The notes under the pieces: generated by a model
The model's database searches: none
Seen by the model: the letters and a program-made list of their open reading frames with translations, nothing else
What the model was told of the DNA's origin: nothing
Made by a program: the position numbers and the translations under genes
NCBI RefSeq assembly: GCF_000021685.1
Contig: NC_011961.1
Span: forward strand, 186,001 to 250,000
Direction: 5' to 3'
Source: Thermomicrobium roseum DSM 5159
GTDB taxonomy: Bacteria > Chloroflexota > Chloroflexia > Thermomicrobiales > Thermomicrobiaceae
DNA: 64,000 bases
In this document: positions 26,911 to 35,915 of the stretch, piece by piece
Layout: every line of letters starts with the position of its first letter
How positions within the stretch are numbered: the first letter of the stretch is position 1

Positions 26911-27705
26911 TCAGCGGTGGTCGATCGTCGCGAGCACGCCGGTCAAGCGTTGGACTTGTGGGTTGGCGCGGTCGAAGCCGTCCGGTGCGCGGACAACGAT
27001 CACCCAGGGACGCCCCTGGCCGTCCCGATAGTGATAGGCGCGGATGCGACCATTTGGGTCGAGCTGGTAGACCTCGGCCTCGTACTGGTTGCCGATGACG
27101 AGCGAGCCCTGAGGCGTGCCGTCGAGGAAGTCGGGGCGGGGTGCGTACTCGGAGTCGAGGCGCAGGATCTCCATCCAGATCCCCCCGGGTGGGATACCGT
27201 CGAGGCTCTTCGTGTTGAACCAGTCAGCGACCACCTCGGGGCTCGGACTGTTCTGGACCATCAGTTCGCTCATCACGATCCAGTAGCAGTGACAGGAGCG
27301 GAGATTGTATTCTGGAGCCTCCGGTGTGGTGATGACGAGCCAGTGCGGCGGGTGCTGGAAGCGGATGTAACCGGGGTCCTCGTAGGTCGGCCAGTCCGGG
27401 ATGACGACTGGGCCGGGTGTGGGTTCCGGCTGCGGAGTGGGCGTCACGGCCCGCGGCGCGACCGGTGCAGCGGTGGGTGTCTCGCGCGGAGCGGCCTGCA
27501 TGGTCGGCGTGCTCGCCGAGCTGTCTGCTGGCGGGGTGATGATCTGTCCCTGCCCACGTTGCGGGGTCGGTGTCGCGGTGCTGAGGAGACCGTACTGAAA
27601 GGCGAGATAGCCGATGAGACCTCCGCCGCCCACTGCGAGGACGAGGAGCAGGAGACCGAGGCAACCGAAGCCGATCAACTGTACTGGGGAACGGCGACGC
27701 TCCAT
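26911..27705 (-). CDS. Membrane-anchored protein of unknown function (paralogue A)
   Basis: 264 residues: a short basic N-terminus, one transmembrane helix (about 10-35), a Thr/Pro/Ala-rich linker (about 45-100), and an extracytoplasmic globular domain from about 105 to the end, with two near-adjacent cysteines (SCHCYW). The ATG at 27705 has GAGGAG upstream; the longer frame to 27747 overlaps the preceding gene and is not preferred. It is the second gene of a pair with the paralogue at 27722-28555: both share the layout and the ending LTGVLATI/LGQIVASI. A shared role as exported binding or stress proteins is a guess. Confidence 0.75.
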   Translation of the reverse strand: MERRRSPVQLIGFGCLGLLLLVLAVGGGGLIGYLAFQYGLLSTATPTPQRGQGQIITPPADSSASTPTMQAAPRETPTAAPVAPRAVTPTPQPEPTPGPVVIPDWPTYEDPGYIRFQHPPHWLVITTPEAPEYNLRSCHCYWIVMSELMVQNSPSPEVVADWFNTKSLDGIPPGGIWMEILRLDSEYAPRPDFLDGTPQGSLVIGNQYEAEVYQLDPNGRIRAYHYRDGQGRPWVIVVRAPDGFDRANPQVQRLTGVLATIDHR

Positions 27706-27721
27706 GGCGTGCTCTCCTCGC

Positions 27722-28555
27722 TCAGCTCGGGTGCTGGATGCTGGCAACGATCTGGCCGAGCATGGCCAAGTGCTCCATATCTTGCTCGAACGGCGTGCCG
27801 AAATAGGCGATCAGGCACCACTGCCGACCCCGGTCGTCCTGGTAGAGATAGGTGATGACCTGCCCGCTGGGCCAGTCGGTATAGGGGGCGCTGAAGTAGA
27901 GCTGCGCGTGGTAGCGCCCGCCGACGATGTCTTCACCATCGGGCGGGCGACCGAAGTCGGGTGGCTGGTCGGCGTAGGGGGGCGCGACGATGAAGAGATC
28001 GACGACCATTTCCCCGGCCGGTACCTCGTGTGCGGCACCCGATCCGGGCGGAGCCCAGGCGATCCGTCCGCTCGGCAGTTGGCCGGGATCGAACGTCACG
28101 AGCGTGACGTTGCAACAGATCTTTTCTTCATAAAAGAAGTTCCAGCCACCGGGAACCGCTAGGCGCACCTGGCCGGAGGGGTCGTCGAACCACCGCCAAC
28201 CAGCAGGCAGCCCAGCGCTCGACTGACCGGTGCTGGAGGACGGCGTGCCCCGCGGCGCGGGCTGGACCGCAGTTGCCGGGGTGAGCGAGCCGGATCCGAC
28301 CGTCGCGGTGCGGGCTGGCCGAGCAGCGGGCGTGCTCATGGCGATCTGGGGCGTCGGTGTCGCGCGGGTGACCGTGAGGAACGCGTAGGTTCCGACGGCG
28401 GCGACCAGGCAGACACAGGCCAGGACGAGTGCACCGCCACAACCGATCAGGACCCACCGCCAGGGAAAGCCGCCACTGTCGCCGGCTGGCTCGCCCGAGT
28501 AGACGAGCGGTCGGTCGGGCGGAGCAGGTTCGGTCAGGCGCGGCTCCTCGTCCAT
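27722..28555 (-). CDS. Membrane-anchored protein of unknown function (paralogue B)
   Basis: 277 residues: a Pro-rich cytoplasmic N-terminus (about 1-32), one transmembrane helix (about 33-60), a Thr/Ala/Pro/Ser linker (about 64-112), then an extracytoplasmic domain starting PAGWRWFDDPSGQVRLAVP. Two adjacent cysteines (EKICCNV) parallel the SCHCYW of paralogue A. It ends 16 bases before the likely start of A, so the two form an operon. The leader is ATG behind an AGGGGG stretch. No domain name can be given with confidence. Confidence 0.75.
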   Translation of the reverse strand: MDEEPRLTEPAPPDRPLVYSGEPAGDSGGFPWRWVLIGCGGALVLACVCLVAAVGTYAFLTVTRATPTPQIAMSTPAARPARTATVGSGSLTPATAVQPAPRGTPSSSTGQSSAGLPAGWRWFDDPSGQVRLAVPGGWNFFYEEKICCNVTLVTFDPGQLPSGRIAWAPPGSGAAHEVPAGEMVVDLFIVAPPYADQPPDFGRPPDGEDIVGGRYHAQLYFSAPYTDWPSGQVITYLYQDDRGRQWCLIAYFGTPFEQDMEHLAMLGQIVASIQHPS

Positions 28556-29040
28556 CGTCCACCCCCTTAGCGGGTTCTCCTGCCGTGCGGGTCGGCTTCT
28601 TGCTGCGCGAGCCTACCGGTGCGAGCGTGAACCAGCGCACCGAAGAGAGGGCGTCTCGCCCTCATTTTCGGCCCGAGCAGTCTGCCTGTCAAGGAGGGAC
28701 TCTACCGGAAACCAGATGGCAGGGAACGAGCGTGCTCGAAAAGCGAGAGTACTCCGCGGGCACGCTGAGGCCTCGATCACTCGAGTTGGGGGTCCGGTCA
28801 CGAGGGATCGAGCCTGGTCGGTGACGCCACGCGGTGTTTCGTGCGTGTGGGAGTAAGAGTGCGAGCGTTTCCCAGGTCGCAGCCATTCGTGCGAGCTGGG
28901 TGGGTATGCGGGGGGGGCGGCCAGTGACCCGGGTCATCGACATGGCGTGTCGCTCGATCGGCGCTGTGGCGTGCTGACGAGTGAGGCGTTCTCCCACCTC
29001 GGGTGGAGTCGATCGTCTTCGCGTCACTATAGAGGATGAC

Positions 29041-29415
29041 TGGCCCTGCTGGGCCGGCGGCTCGGGCACGCCCGACCCCTACGGTGCCGGGGTACCACCC
29101 GACCGTGGCTCACAAATGCCCGACCGAGGATGTGTTGCGCGAACAAGTCGGGGCGACCCGTGCGTCGCCCGCTGCGCCTTTCGGCGCGGCACACCCAGGC
29201 GGCGTGTATCGGCCGCATCCGCGATCCGGACGGCAGAATCGGCATCGCCCCGCCACAGGATTGCCAGCCCTCTGAGCCAGCGGGTCGGGCAGCGCCCGAC
29301 CCCTACAGGGGGAAGGGGACCTCCTAACGCGGCCGACATGCATTGCACCGGGCGGCGTCGCCCACGCTGTGTAGGGGCGAGGCGCCGCCTCGCCCGGCGC
29401 GCTGCAGGCGCGGCA
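29041..29415 (-). repeat. Hairpin repeat array VII (reverse orientation)
   Basis: Two units (29041-29190, 29262-29415; anchors 29059 and 29282, 223 bp apart) in the divergent gap 28556-29619. The second unit's stem is GGGTCGGGC/GCCCGACCC, where the usual A-T pair is replaced by G-C on both sides. In 28556-29040 I see no gene. Confidence 0.78.
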
Positions 29416-29619
29416 CACCCACGCGGCCTAGATCGGCCACGTTCACGTTCCGGACGGCTCGATGGATACGCGTCGGAGGAAGGCGCGTCGGAAGAGCTGG
29501 GCCGGGTTGCGCGCACGTCGTCGGTGGCCCGCATTCCCGTGCCGGTTCGAGCGTGGGTATCATCATGCCGGAGGAGCCCGCGGCTGGCTGGTCGCGGATG
29601 TCCCGGCAGGGAGACCCGA

Positions 29620-30009
29620 GTGAGCGAGTGCCTCCGACGATCGCGGGCCTGGTCGATACTCGTGGCCGGTGCACTCGGCTGGAGTCTCGTGACCTGCTGG
29701 TTGGTGGCCTAGTCGGTACCGGCCCATGATGCGCAACGGCATCTCCTGGCGCACGGGGACCATGCGCCTGTGGAAGCACGCTGGCACGCGTCTCCGCACG
29801 AGCTTGCGTTCCCGATGGGAGGGATGACGGTCCTGGTTCTGTGGTGCCCAGTGGCCGGCGTCCTGCTCGCTTGGCTGTGGAGACATGTTCTCGCGGTGCG
29901 TCTCTTTGCGCTCGGCACCCGCGAACCCGTTCTGTGCGTCCGGCCGCGCGCGCCGGACCCGTTCCCGAACGCCCCGTCACTGTTCGCTTCCTGCTGCCTC
30001 CGCAATTGA
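29620..30009 (+). pseudogene. Possible small two-helix His-rich membrane protein, interrupted by TAG
   Basis: A GTG with AGGGAG six bases upstream opens a 30-codon frame encoding a hydrophobic helix (SILVAGALGWSLVTCWLVA) that ends at TAG (29710). The same frame then stays open to 30009 and encodes a His-rich loop (six His within about 30 residues) and a second hydrophobic helix (MTVLVLWCPVAGVLLAWLW). Read through the TAG, this is a two-helix protein with a His-rich outer loop, placed 79 bases before a multicopper oxidase, which suggests copper handling. It could be a decayed gene, two tiny genes, or chance; I cannot tell which. Confidence 0.35.
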
Positions 30010-30087
30010 TCCTCCCGCCGAGGAGTCACGGGCGGCCGTAACGGTCTCCATTCGGCGTGGTTCGATCGAGCGGGAGGAGCCCACACG

Positions 30088-31638
30088 ATGATGCGCTTTG
30101 CTCCATTATTGCTGGCCCGGCGCTGGACCCGCCGTGGCCTGTTTCCGGTGATGACTGGGAGCGTGCTCCTGGCGGTGGCCTGCAGTCGGCGACCGGTCGC
30201 ACCCACCCCGAGTCCGCAAACGGCTGCGGAGCCGACGGTCACGGTGCTGCCGACTCGATCAAGCGGATCAGCAGCCGGTCCGATCCGGGAGTACACCATC
30301 GAGGCGGTGGAGGCGGAAATCGAACTCGCTGGTCGGCGGGTGCGCACGTTCACCTATGGAGGTCAGGTTCCGGGTCCGGAGCTGCGTGTTCGGGAGGGCG
30401 AGACGCTGCGCGTCCTGCTGGAGAACCGGCTCCCTGAGCCGACGACGATCCACTGGCACGGTATCCCGGTCCCCAATGCGATGGACGGGGTGCCGGAGGT
30501 CACGCAGCCAGCGGTTCCGCCTGGAGAGCGCTACCTCTACGAGTTCCCTGTGCCGGTGGCTGGCACGTACTTTTACCACACCCATGTTGGTGTCCAGCTC
30601 GATCGGGGGTTGGTGGGTGCACTCATCGTCGAGCCAGGGCACGAGGAACTAGCCTATGACCGCGAGGTGGTGCTGGTGCTCGACGACTGGCTGGATGGGA
30701 TCGCCGGGACACCGGAGGAAGTGCTGCGGCAGCTGGTCGGTGCTGGCCACGGTGGACACGGCATGGGACATGGGGCGATGCCGGGTGGAAGCATGCCTGG
30801 CATGGGAACGATGCCCGGAATGACCGGAACGAGCGGTGAGCCGCCCGAGGTCGAACCGGATCTCGTCTATCCGTTGTACGTGGTCAATGGGCGTCCACTG
30901 GAGCATCCCTTCGAGTTCGTCGGCAAGCGCGGGGATCTCCTCCGGCTGCGGCTCGTCAACGCGGCATCAGCGATTATCTTCCGCGTCGCGCTCGCTGGAC
31001 ATCGCTTCACCGTCGTGCAGGCCGATGGACAGCCGATCGAGCCGCTCGAAGGGGACGCTCTGCGGATCGGGATGGGTGAGCGGTACGATCTCCTCGTCCG
31101 CTTGGACAATCCTGGCATCTGGCCGCTCGTGGCCTGGGCCGAAGGGACGGATCGTGCAGCGCAGGCGGTACTGCGCTACGAGGGGGCGAGCGGCCAAGTG
31201 CCGGCGAGGGTGACGCGACCGCGGGAATTGTCGGGGGAGCTCGTGCACGGGCTGCGCTGTCGGGCGCGCTCGGCGGGGACGGAGTTCGTTCCCGATGTCG
31301 AGCGGCCGATCGTGCTCGGTGGCGGGATGGGTCAGTATGTCTGGACGATCGATGGGCAAGCCTATCCTGCTGCGGAGCCGATCCGGGTGCGGCGAGGCCA
31401 GCGGGTACGCTTCCGGTTGCAGAACATGACGACGATGCCGCATCCCATGCACCTGCACGGTCACTTCTTCCGCGTGGGCGAGAGCGCGACGGCCCCGGTG
31501 CGGGATACCGTGCTCGTCGATCCGATGCGGGAAGTAGTGATGGACTGGATCGCGGAGAACCCGGGTCGGTGGGCGTTCCACTGCCATCACCTCTACCACC
31601 AGGAAACCGGAATGATGCGGATCGTCGAGGTCACCTGA
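30088..31638 (+). CDS. Multicopper oxidase lipoprotein
   Basis: 516 residues. The signal peptide ends in a lipobox (LLAVAC, Cys32), so it is probably anchored outside the cytoplasmic membrane. Copper ligands are complete: HWHG (122-125), HTH (164-166), HPMHLHGH and HCHHLYHQETGM near the C-terminus, the last with the methionine axial position of type-1 copper. A Met/His/Gly-rich insert (about 215-250) recalls the methionine-rich segments of CueO-type cuprous oxidases. Likely activity: oxidation of Cu(I), Mn(II) or phenolics with oxygen reduction. ATG behind GGGAGGAG. A laccase role is the alternative. Confidence 0.92.
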   Translation: MMRFAPLLLARRWTRRGLFPVMTGSVLLAVACSRRPVAPTPSPQTAAEPTVTVLPTRSSGSAAGPIREYTIEAVEAEIELAGRRVRTFTYGGQVPGPELRVREGETLRVLLENRLPEPTTIHWHGIPVPNAMDGVPEVTQPAVPPGERYLYEFPVPVAGTYFYHTHVGVQLDRGLVGALIVEPGHEELAYDREVVLVLDDWLDGIAGTPEEVLRQLVGAGHGGHGMGHGAMPGGSMPGMGTMPGMTGTSGEPPEVEPDLVYPLYVVNGRPLEHPFEFVGKRGDLLRLRLVNAASAIIFRVALAGHRFTVVQADGQPIEPLEGDALRIGMGERYDLLVRLDNPGIWPLVAWAEGTDRAAQAVLRYEGASGQVPARVTRPRELSGELVHGLRCRARSAGTEFVPDVERPIVLGGGMGQYVWTIDGQAYPAAEPIRVRRGQRVRFRLQNMTTMPHPMHLHGHFFRVGESATAPVRDTVLVDPMREVVMDWIAENPGRWAFHCHHLYHQETGMMRIVEVT

Positions 31639-31645
31639 GTAGAAC

Positions 31646-31673
31646 AGCCGGCGCGGAGGATACCGCGCCGGCT
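31646..31673. terminator. Hairpin between convergent genes
   Basis: An 11-bp perfect stem (AGCCGGCGCGG and complement) with a 6-base loop, eight bases after the multicopper oxidase stop and before the end of the convergent dehydrogenase gene. No T-run; probably serves both sides. Confidence 0.6.
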
Positions 31674-31731
31674 CCCGCTCGTTCCTCCTGGCGGGCTCGC
31701 ACGTTCGACGGCCGAGAGGTTCCGACACCCG

Positions 31732-32556
31732 TCAAACGAAGCAGTTGTCCGGATCCATGCGACCACCCGGAACGATGGAGACGGCCCCATCGATCGGGAT
31801 CGCGGCACCAGTGAGGTAGCCAGCCTCCGGACTGGCCAGGTAGACCACGAGACTCGCAATTTCCTCCGGAGTCCCAGCACGCAGCGCGGGGATAGTCGGG
31901 GCCAGCCTGGCGATCCGCTCGTCTGGCCAGAGAGCTGCCAGCTTGGGGGTGAGGACGAAGCCGGGCAGAATGGCGTTGACCGTGATGCCGTGTTGGGCGA
32001 CCTCGGTGGCCAGGTGGCGGGTGAAGCCGTAGAGCGCTTCCTTGGTGGCCACATACGGCGTCCCGTGCAGGACACTGGCGCGAATGGCAGCGATGTTGGA
32101 CACGTTGATGATGCGCCCGAACTTGCGCCGACGCATGTCGCGGACAGCCGCTCGGCTGAGGTAGAAGGGAGCGTGGACATTGACGGCGACGCTCCGCTGC
32201 CACTCTTCGGTCGGGATTTCGTCGGGACGATAGGCACGGGAATGATACTCGGCTTTGTTGACGAGGATATCGATCTTACCGAACCGTTCGATGACGCGGG
32301 CGACGAGCTGGTCGGCCTGCTCCGGATCGGCGACATCGGCTGGCAGCGCTTCGGCAACCAGGCCGAGGGCGCGGATCATGCTGGCCGTCGCTTCCGCGTC
32401 TTCCAGTGCGAGATCGTTCACAGCCACCTGAGCGCCAGCTTGTGCCAGGACTCGTGCGATCGCTGCGCCGAGTCCCCCACGTTCCCCTCCGCCGGCACCG
32501 GTCACCAATGCGACGAGCCCACTGAGATCGCAGAGTTGTCCGAACATCATCATCAC
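31732..32556 (-). CDS. Short-chain dehydrogenase/reductase 1
   Basis: 274 residues, NAD(P)-dependent SDR. The nucleotide-binding loop is unusual (TGAGGGERGGLGAAIA): the normal TGxxxGxG is lengthened by about four residues. The usual NNAG is replaced by NKAE. The catalytic set is present, with Ser in INVSNIAAI and Tyr-x-x-x-Lys in YVATK. The substrate is unknown. The start is GTG-ATG-ATG-ATG behind AAAGGAG. The partner at 32608 is a paralogue on the same strand 51 bases upstream, so they probably form an operon. SDRs in pairs can form heteromeric enzymes or act on successive steps. Confidence 0.85.
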   Translation of the reverse strand: MMMMFGQLCDLSGLVALVTGAGGGERGGLGAAIARVLAQAGAQVAVNDLALEDAEATASMIRALGLVAEALPADVADPEQADQLVARVIERFGKIDILVNKAEYHSRAYRPDEIPTEEWQRSVAVNVHAPFYLSRAAVRDMRRRKFGRIINVSNIAAIRASVLHGTPYVATKEALYGFTRHLATEVAQHGITVNAILPGFVLTPKLAALWPDERIARLAPTIPALRAGTPEEIASLVVYLASPEAGYLTGAAIPIDGAVSIVPGGRMDPDNCFV

Positions 32557-32607
32557 GATCGGCTCCTTTCCCGTGAGAGTTCGTCGTGCCCACTGCTGGA
32601 CGACACG

Positions 32608-33423
32608 TCAGTCTCCGGTATCCTTGCCGCTCCGTCGCTTCAGTTCAGCGAAGTCGCCGATGCCGTTGGAGACACCGCGATCGACTGGGATCGCCGCACC
32701 GGAAATCGCCGTCATGTTGGGGTGGCACAGATAGGCGACGATCCAGCCCAGTTCCTCCTCGGGGTGGATCGCGCGATGCGGGCCTTCACCTTGGACCCAG
32801 TCGGGGCGCAGACGCAACACGCGCGGGTTGAGGAGACCGGTCGGCATCAGCGCGTTGACTGTGATGCCATACTGGGCGACCTCGTAGGCCATCTGCCGGG
32901 TGAGCCCGAGCAGCCCCGTCTTCGCGGTGGTGTAGGTGACGCCGCCGACGAAGCCGGTACGGACAGCGGCGAAGGAGGAAATGTTGACGATGCGGCCGAA
33001 GCGCTGGGGAATCATGTAACGGAGCGCAGCACGACTCATGTAGAAGGGGCCATCGAGGTCGACGGCGAGCTGGTGGTGCCAAATCTCGTTGGGGAGGCGC
33101 TCGACCGCTGGGATGAGACCACTGATCGCCGCGTTGTTGACGAGAATGTCGATCCGACCGAAATGGCGGACGACTTCATCGACCATCCGATCGGCGTCGT
33201 TCGGGTCGGAGACATCGCCGACGACAGCGATCGCCTCGCGACCAAGCTGGCGGATCTGCTCGACAGTAGCCATGGCGAATTCTTCCGAAATGTCGTTCAC
33301 GGCGATGCGGGCACCGCGCCGGGCGAGTTGGCGGGCGATCCCAGCTCCGCCGCCACCGTCCTCGCCGCGTCCCGCTCCAGTGACGAGGGCGACCATTCCC
33401 GCGAGCCATCGTTCTTCGACCAT
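32608..33423 (-). CDS. Short-chain dehydrogenase/reductase 2
   Basis: 271 residues, paralogue of the neighbouring dehydrogenase. It has the same lengthened glycine loop (TGAGRGEDGGGGAGIA), a standard NNAA, catalytic Ser in VNISSFAAV and Tyr-Lys in YTTAK. The C-terminus ends in a charged tail (ELKRRSGKDTGD). ATG with AAAGGAG ten bases upstream. First gene of the pair. The shared loop insertion points to duplication, or to common membership in a less usual SDR subfamily. Confidence 0.85.
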   Translation of the reverse strand: MVEERWLAGMVALVTGAGRGEDGGGGAGIARQLARRGARIAVNDISEEFAMATVEQIRQLGREAIAVVGDVSDPNDADRMVDEVVRHFGRIDILVNNAAISGLIPAVERLPNEIWHHQLAVDLDGPFYMSRAALRYMIPQRFGRIVNISSFAAVRTGFVGGVTYTTAKTGLLGLTRQMAYEVAQYGITVNALMPTGLLNPRVLRLRPDWVQGEGPHRAIHPEEELGWIVAYLCHPNMTAISGAAIPVDRGVSNGIGDFAELKRRSGKDTGD

Positions 33424-34724
33424 GATCCACGTGCTCCTTTCTCTTTACCCGATGCGTTCTCGATCGGACTCGAGTGGTCCGTGCTCAGATGGCGGAGTGG
33501 AGAGTCCAGCGCGTCAGCGAGAATTCGGTCGACGGGTCGACTCGCCAGGAGGTCGGGAGCATGCTGGGTTGTGTTGGCGTGGTTGCGGGAGAGCATGCTC
33601 CCTCGTTCTCTGCTCGATGCCCCGGTTGGATCGGCTGCGCCAGGACAGCGCTGATCGCGGTCACGCCACAGAGTTGGTACGGCGGGGAATGGGAAGATCG
33701 TTGCTGAGTGGCTCGCGGTCGGACTCCCCCGCTTGCCGTGTCTCGAACTGAGCAGCATCCGCTTCCGCTCTTCTCGTGACTGCTCTGACGAGCCGACGCT
33801 GGAAACACGCTGGTTCGCCGAGAATGAATTTCGTCCTGAAGTGTAGCGACAGGAGCGGCGACGGCGCAAGTGAGCCGGAATGGTAGTCGCGGATGCGGCA
33901 GATCGCCTGCCGAAGAGCCTGGGGACCAGGAGATCGAGCCCGAGGTCGTTCCAAGCGACGACGGAGCGGTCCTGGTCGTCGATCCGGTGCCGGAGCAGAG
34001 AGCGATGGGGGAGGGCTGTCGTGCGAGAAACAGCATGAGGCTGAGTCGATCGCGAGACGGTCCAAGGCGAACGAGCGCGTTGCGTCGAAAAGGACGGGTG
34101 CCCGGTCGAGCGCTGGGTGAGCACCCGCAGGATGTATCCCGGAGACGACGGAACCGTTCAACCCTGGCACGAGGAGGACGCGGGCAGCGAGGGCGACCGC
34201 GAACGTTCAAGGGATCTCTGGGGACTGACGATCGCCGAGCGCTCCGGCCAGGACATGGGACGCTGGGCATAGCACCAGGCAGGCAGCTGGTAGTGCGAGG
34301 GTCGAACCGAAGAGCCTGGCGGTGGCCTGTATCGGGCGCTGGCGGGCGACAAGAGCGGACGACGAACCAGTTGGTCGGCGACCAGAACGATGGCCAGCGT
34401 GTTGGGGCGCATGGAGACGGTCGTGTACCAGCGTTCCTGCTCGGTGCTGCGGAGCGCTCGCTGCGACCGGTCCGGGTCTCGTTCAGCGGCAACGGTCCAC
34501 GAAAAGAGGTCGAGCAGGAGCGAGCTGGCTCGCTCACCGGGCACGCTGTCGCCGACGACCGGTGCACGATCGCAGAACGATACCCGACTCGCCGAATGGC
34601 GGTAGACCACTGCCCGCGCTGGCAGCGAGGGATCGGGGGCGTCGCGTCCGCTGCGGCAGTGCAGGTGGTGCCTGGTCGGGTGGCGCTGGCGGGAGAAGGA
34701 CGCGTGTCGTGCTGTCGTCCATCG
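33424..34724. other. 1.3-kb stretch without a supported gene
   Basis: Open frames exist on both strands, including one in frame with the downstream regulator, but they are rich in Arg/Ser/Gly/Pro, lack ribosome sites and show no third-position bias. Codon choice is mixed enough that a decayed gene is possible. No array units, tRNA or clear hairpins are seen. Confidence 0.5.
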
Positions 34725-34753
34725 TTGACAGGGAGTCGAAGATCACTTACTAT
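34725..34753 (+). promoter_or_regulatory. Sigma-70-type promoter
   Basis: TTGACA, 17 bases, TACTAT, ending 25 bases before the ATG of the regulator at 34779. Near-perfect consensus. It shows that the long upstream extension of that frame is not translated. Confidence 0.8.
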
Positions 34754-34778
34754 CCTGGAGAAAGCACTGGGGGTTCGC

Positions 34779-35891
34779 ATGGAGACACAACTGATCGTCC
34801 GTGTCCGCGAGCGACGACGGTCCTGTGGACTCAGCCAGCAACAGTTGGCGGAGCGAGCGGGGATCAGTCGGCAGACGCTGGTGGCGATCGAGGCGGGTCG
34901 GCTGACGCCGAGTGTGGCGGTCGCGCTGCGGCTGGCTCGCGCACTCGGCTGTGCGGTCGAAGAGCTTTTCAGCTTCGCGGAACCGCCGCTGCTCGAGGCA
35001 CAGCTGGCGCTCAGTGAGCGCTGGACAGTACCGATCCCCTCGCGCGTGCGCCTGGGGCGTGTCGGCGAGACGTTCGTCGCCTGGCCGGTCCGGGACGATA
35101 CCGGTGAGGCCGAAGGAATGATTCGAGAGCGCGCGGGTGAGCGCGTCACGGTGGAGCCGCTCGTCGATCCAGCGACGCTGGAACGGAGCCTCGTCCTGGC
35201 TGGCTGCGACCCGGCGCTGGCGATGCTGGCTGCTCACCTCAAGCGCTGGCATCGGGATCTCCGCGTTGTCTGGGTGCCGCTCGGGAGTCGGACGGCGCTC
35301 CAGGCCCTGGCACGAGGGTGGGTGCACATTGCGGGCACGCATCTCTGGGATCCGGATACCGGCGAATTCAATCTTTCGGAAGTACGGCATCAACTCGTCG
35401 GCCGGCCAGTCGCGGTCGTCACGCTGTCCCGCTGGGTGGAAGGCCTGGGGTTAGCCCCAGGTAACCCGAAACGTATTCGCTCGGTCGGCGATCTCGTCAA
35501 GCCGGGCGTATCGATCGTGAACCGGGAGCTGGGTTCCGGCAGCCGTATCGTGCTCGATCGCTTCCTGGCCCAGGAAGCGATCGAGCCTGCCATGCTGCGT
35601 GGCTACGAGCGTGAGCTTGCTGGACACCGGGCAGTGGCGGAAGCTGTGGCGAACGGGCTGGCTGATGCTGGGCCAATCGTGTACCCGGTCGCGCGGGCGC
35701 ACGGACTGGATTTCGTGCCGTTGCTCGAGGAACGCTACGACCTCGTTGTCCCCCTGAGCGTTCTCGATTGGTCACCGGTGCGCGATCTCCTCGAGCTTCT
35801 GACCTCGCGTCCGGTGCGGCGCGAGCTGGAGGCGAGCGGCTACGCCGTGCAGGAGAGCGGCACGATCGTCGCCACGTTCGGTCAGCGCTGA
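34779..35891 (+). CDS. XRE-type regulator with a periplasmic-binding-like sensor domain
   Basis: 370 residues: an N-terminal helix-turn-helix (about 5-62, with LSQQQLAERAGISRQTLVAI) and a C-terminal domain (about 130-365) of the bacterial binding-protein type, as in one-component regulators that sense molybdate or related ligands. It is followed after 24 bases by modA, modB and a YqeB-like gene, so a molybdate or tungstate sensor controlling this operon is likely. The start is ATG 25 bases downstream of a strong promoter. Ligand identity is inferred from neighbours only. Confidence 0.85.
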   Translation: METQLIVRVRERRRSCGLSQQQLAERAGISRQTLVAIEAGRLTPSVAVALRLARALGCAVEELFSFAEPPLLEAQLALSERWTVPIPSRVRLGRVGETFVAWPVRDDTGEAEGMIRERAGERVTVEPLVDPATLERSLVLAGCDPALAMLAAHLKRWHRDLRVVWVPLGSRTALQALARGWVHIAGTHLWDPDTGEFNLSEVRHQLVGRPVAVVTLSRWVEGLGLAPGNPKRIRSVGDLVKPGVSIVNRELGSGSRIVLDRFLAQEAIEPAMLRGYERELAGHRAVAEAVANGLADAGPIVYPVARAHGLDFVPLLEERYDLVVPLSVLDWSPVRDLLELLTSRPVRRELEASGYAVQESGTIVATFGQR

Positions 35892-35915
35892 CGGCTTACC
35901 GGCGAAGGAGGAGCA

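Noticed and set aside
33474..33560. tRNA-like stretch (TCAGATGGCGGAGTGG)
   Set aside because: No T-loop or acceptor pairing could be found.
33870..34778. Long N-terminal extension of the HTH/PBP-type regulator
   Set aside because: A consensus promoter (34725-34753) lies inside it and the extension has no coding character.
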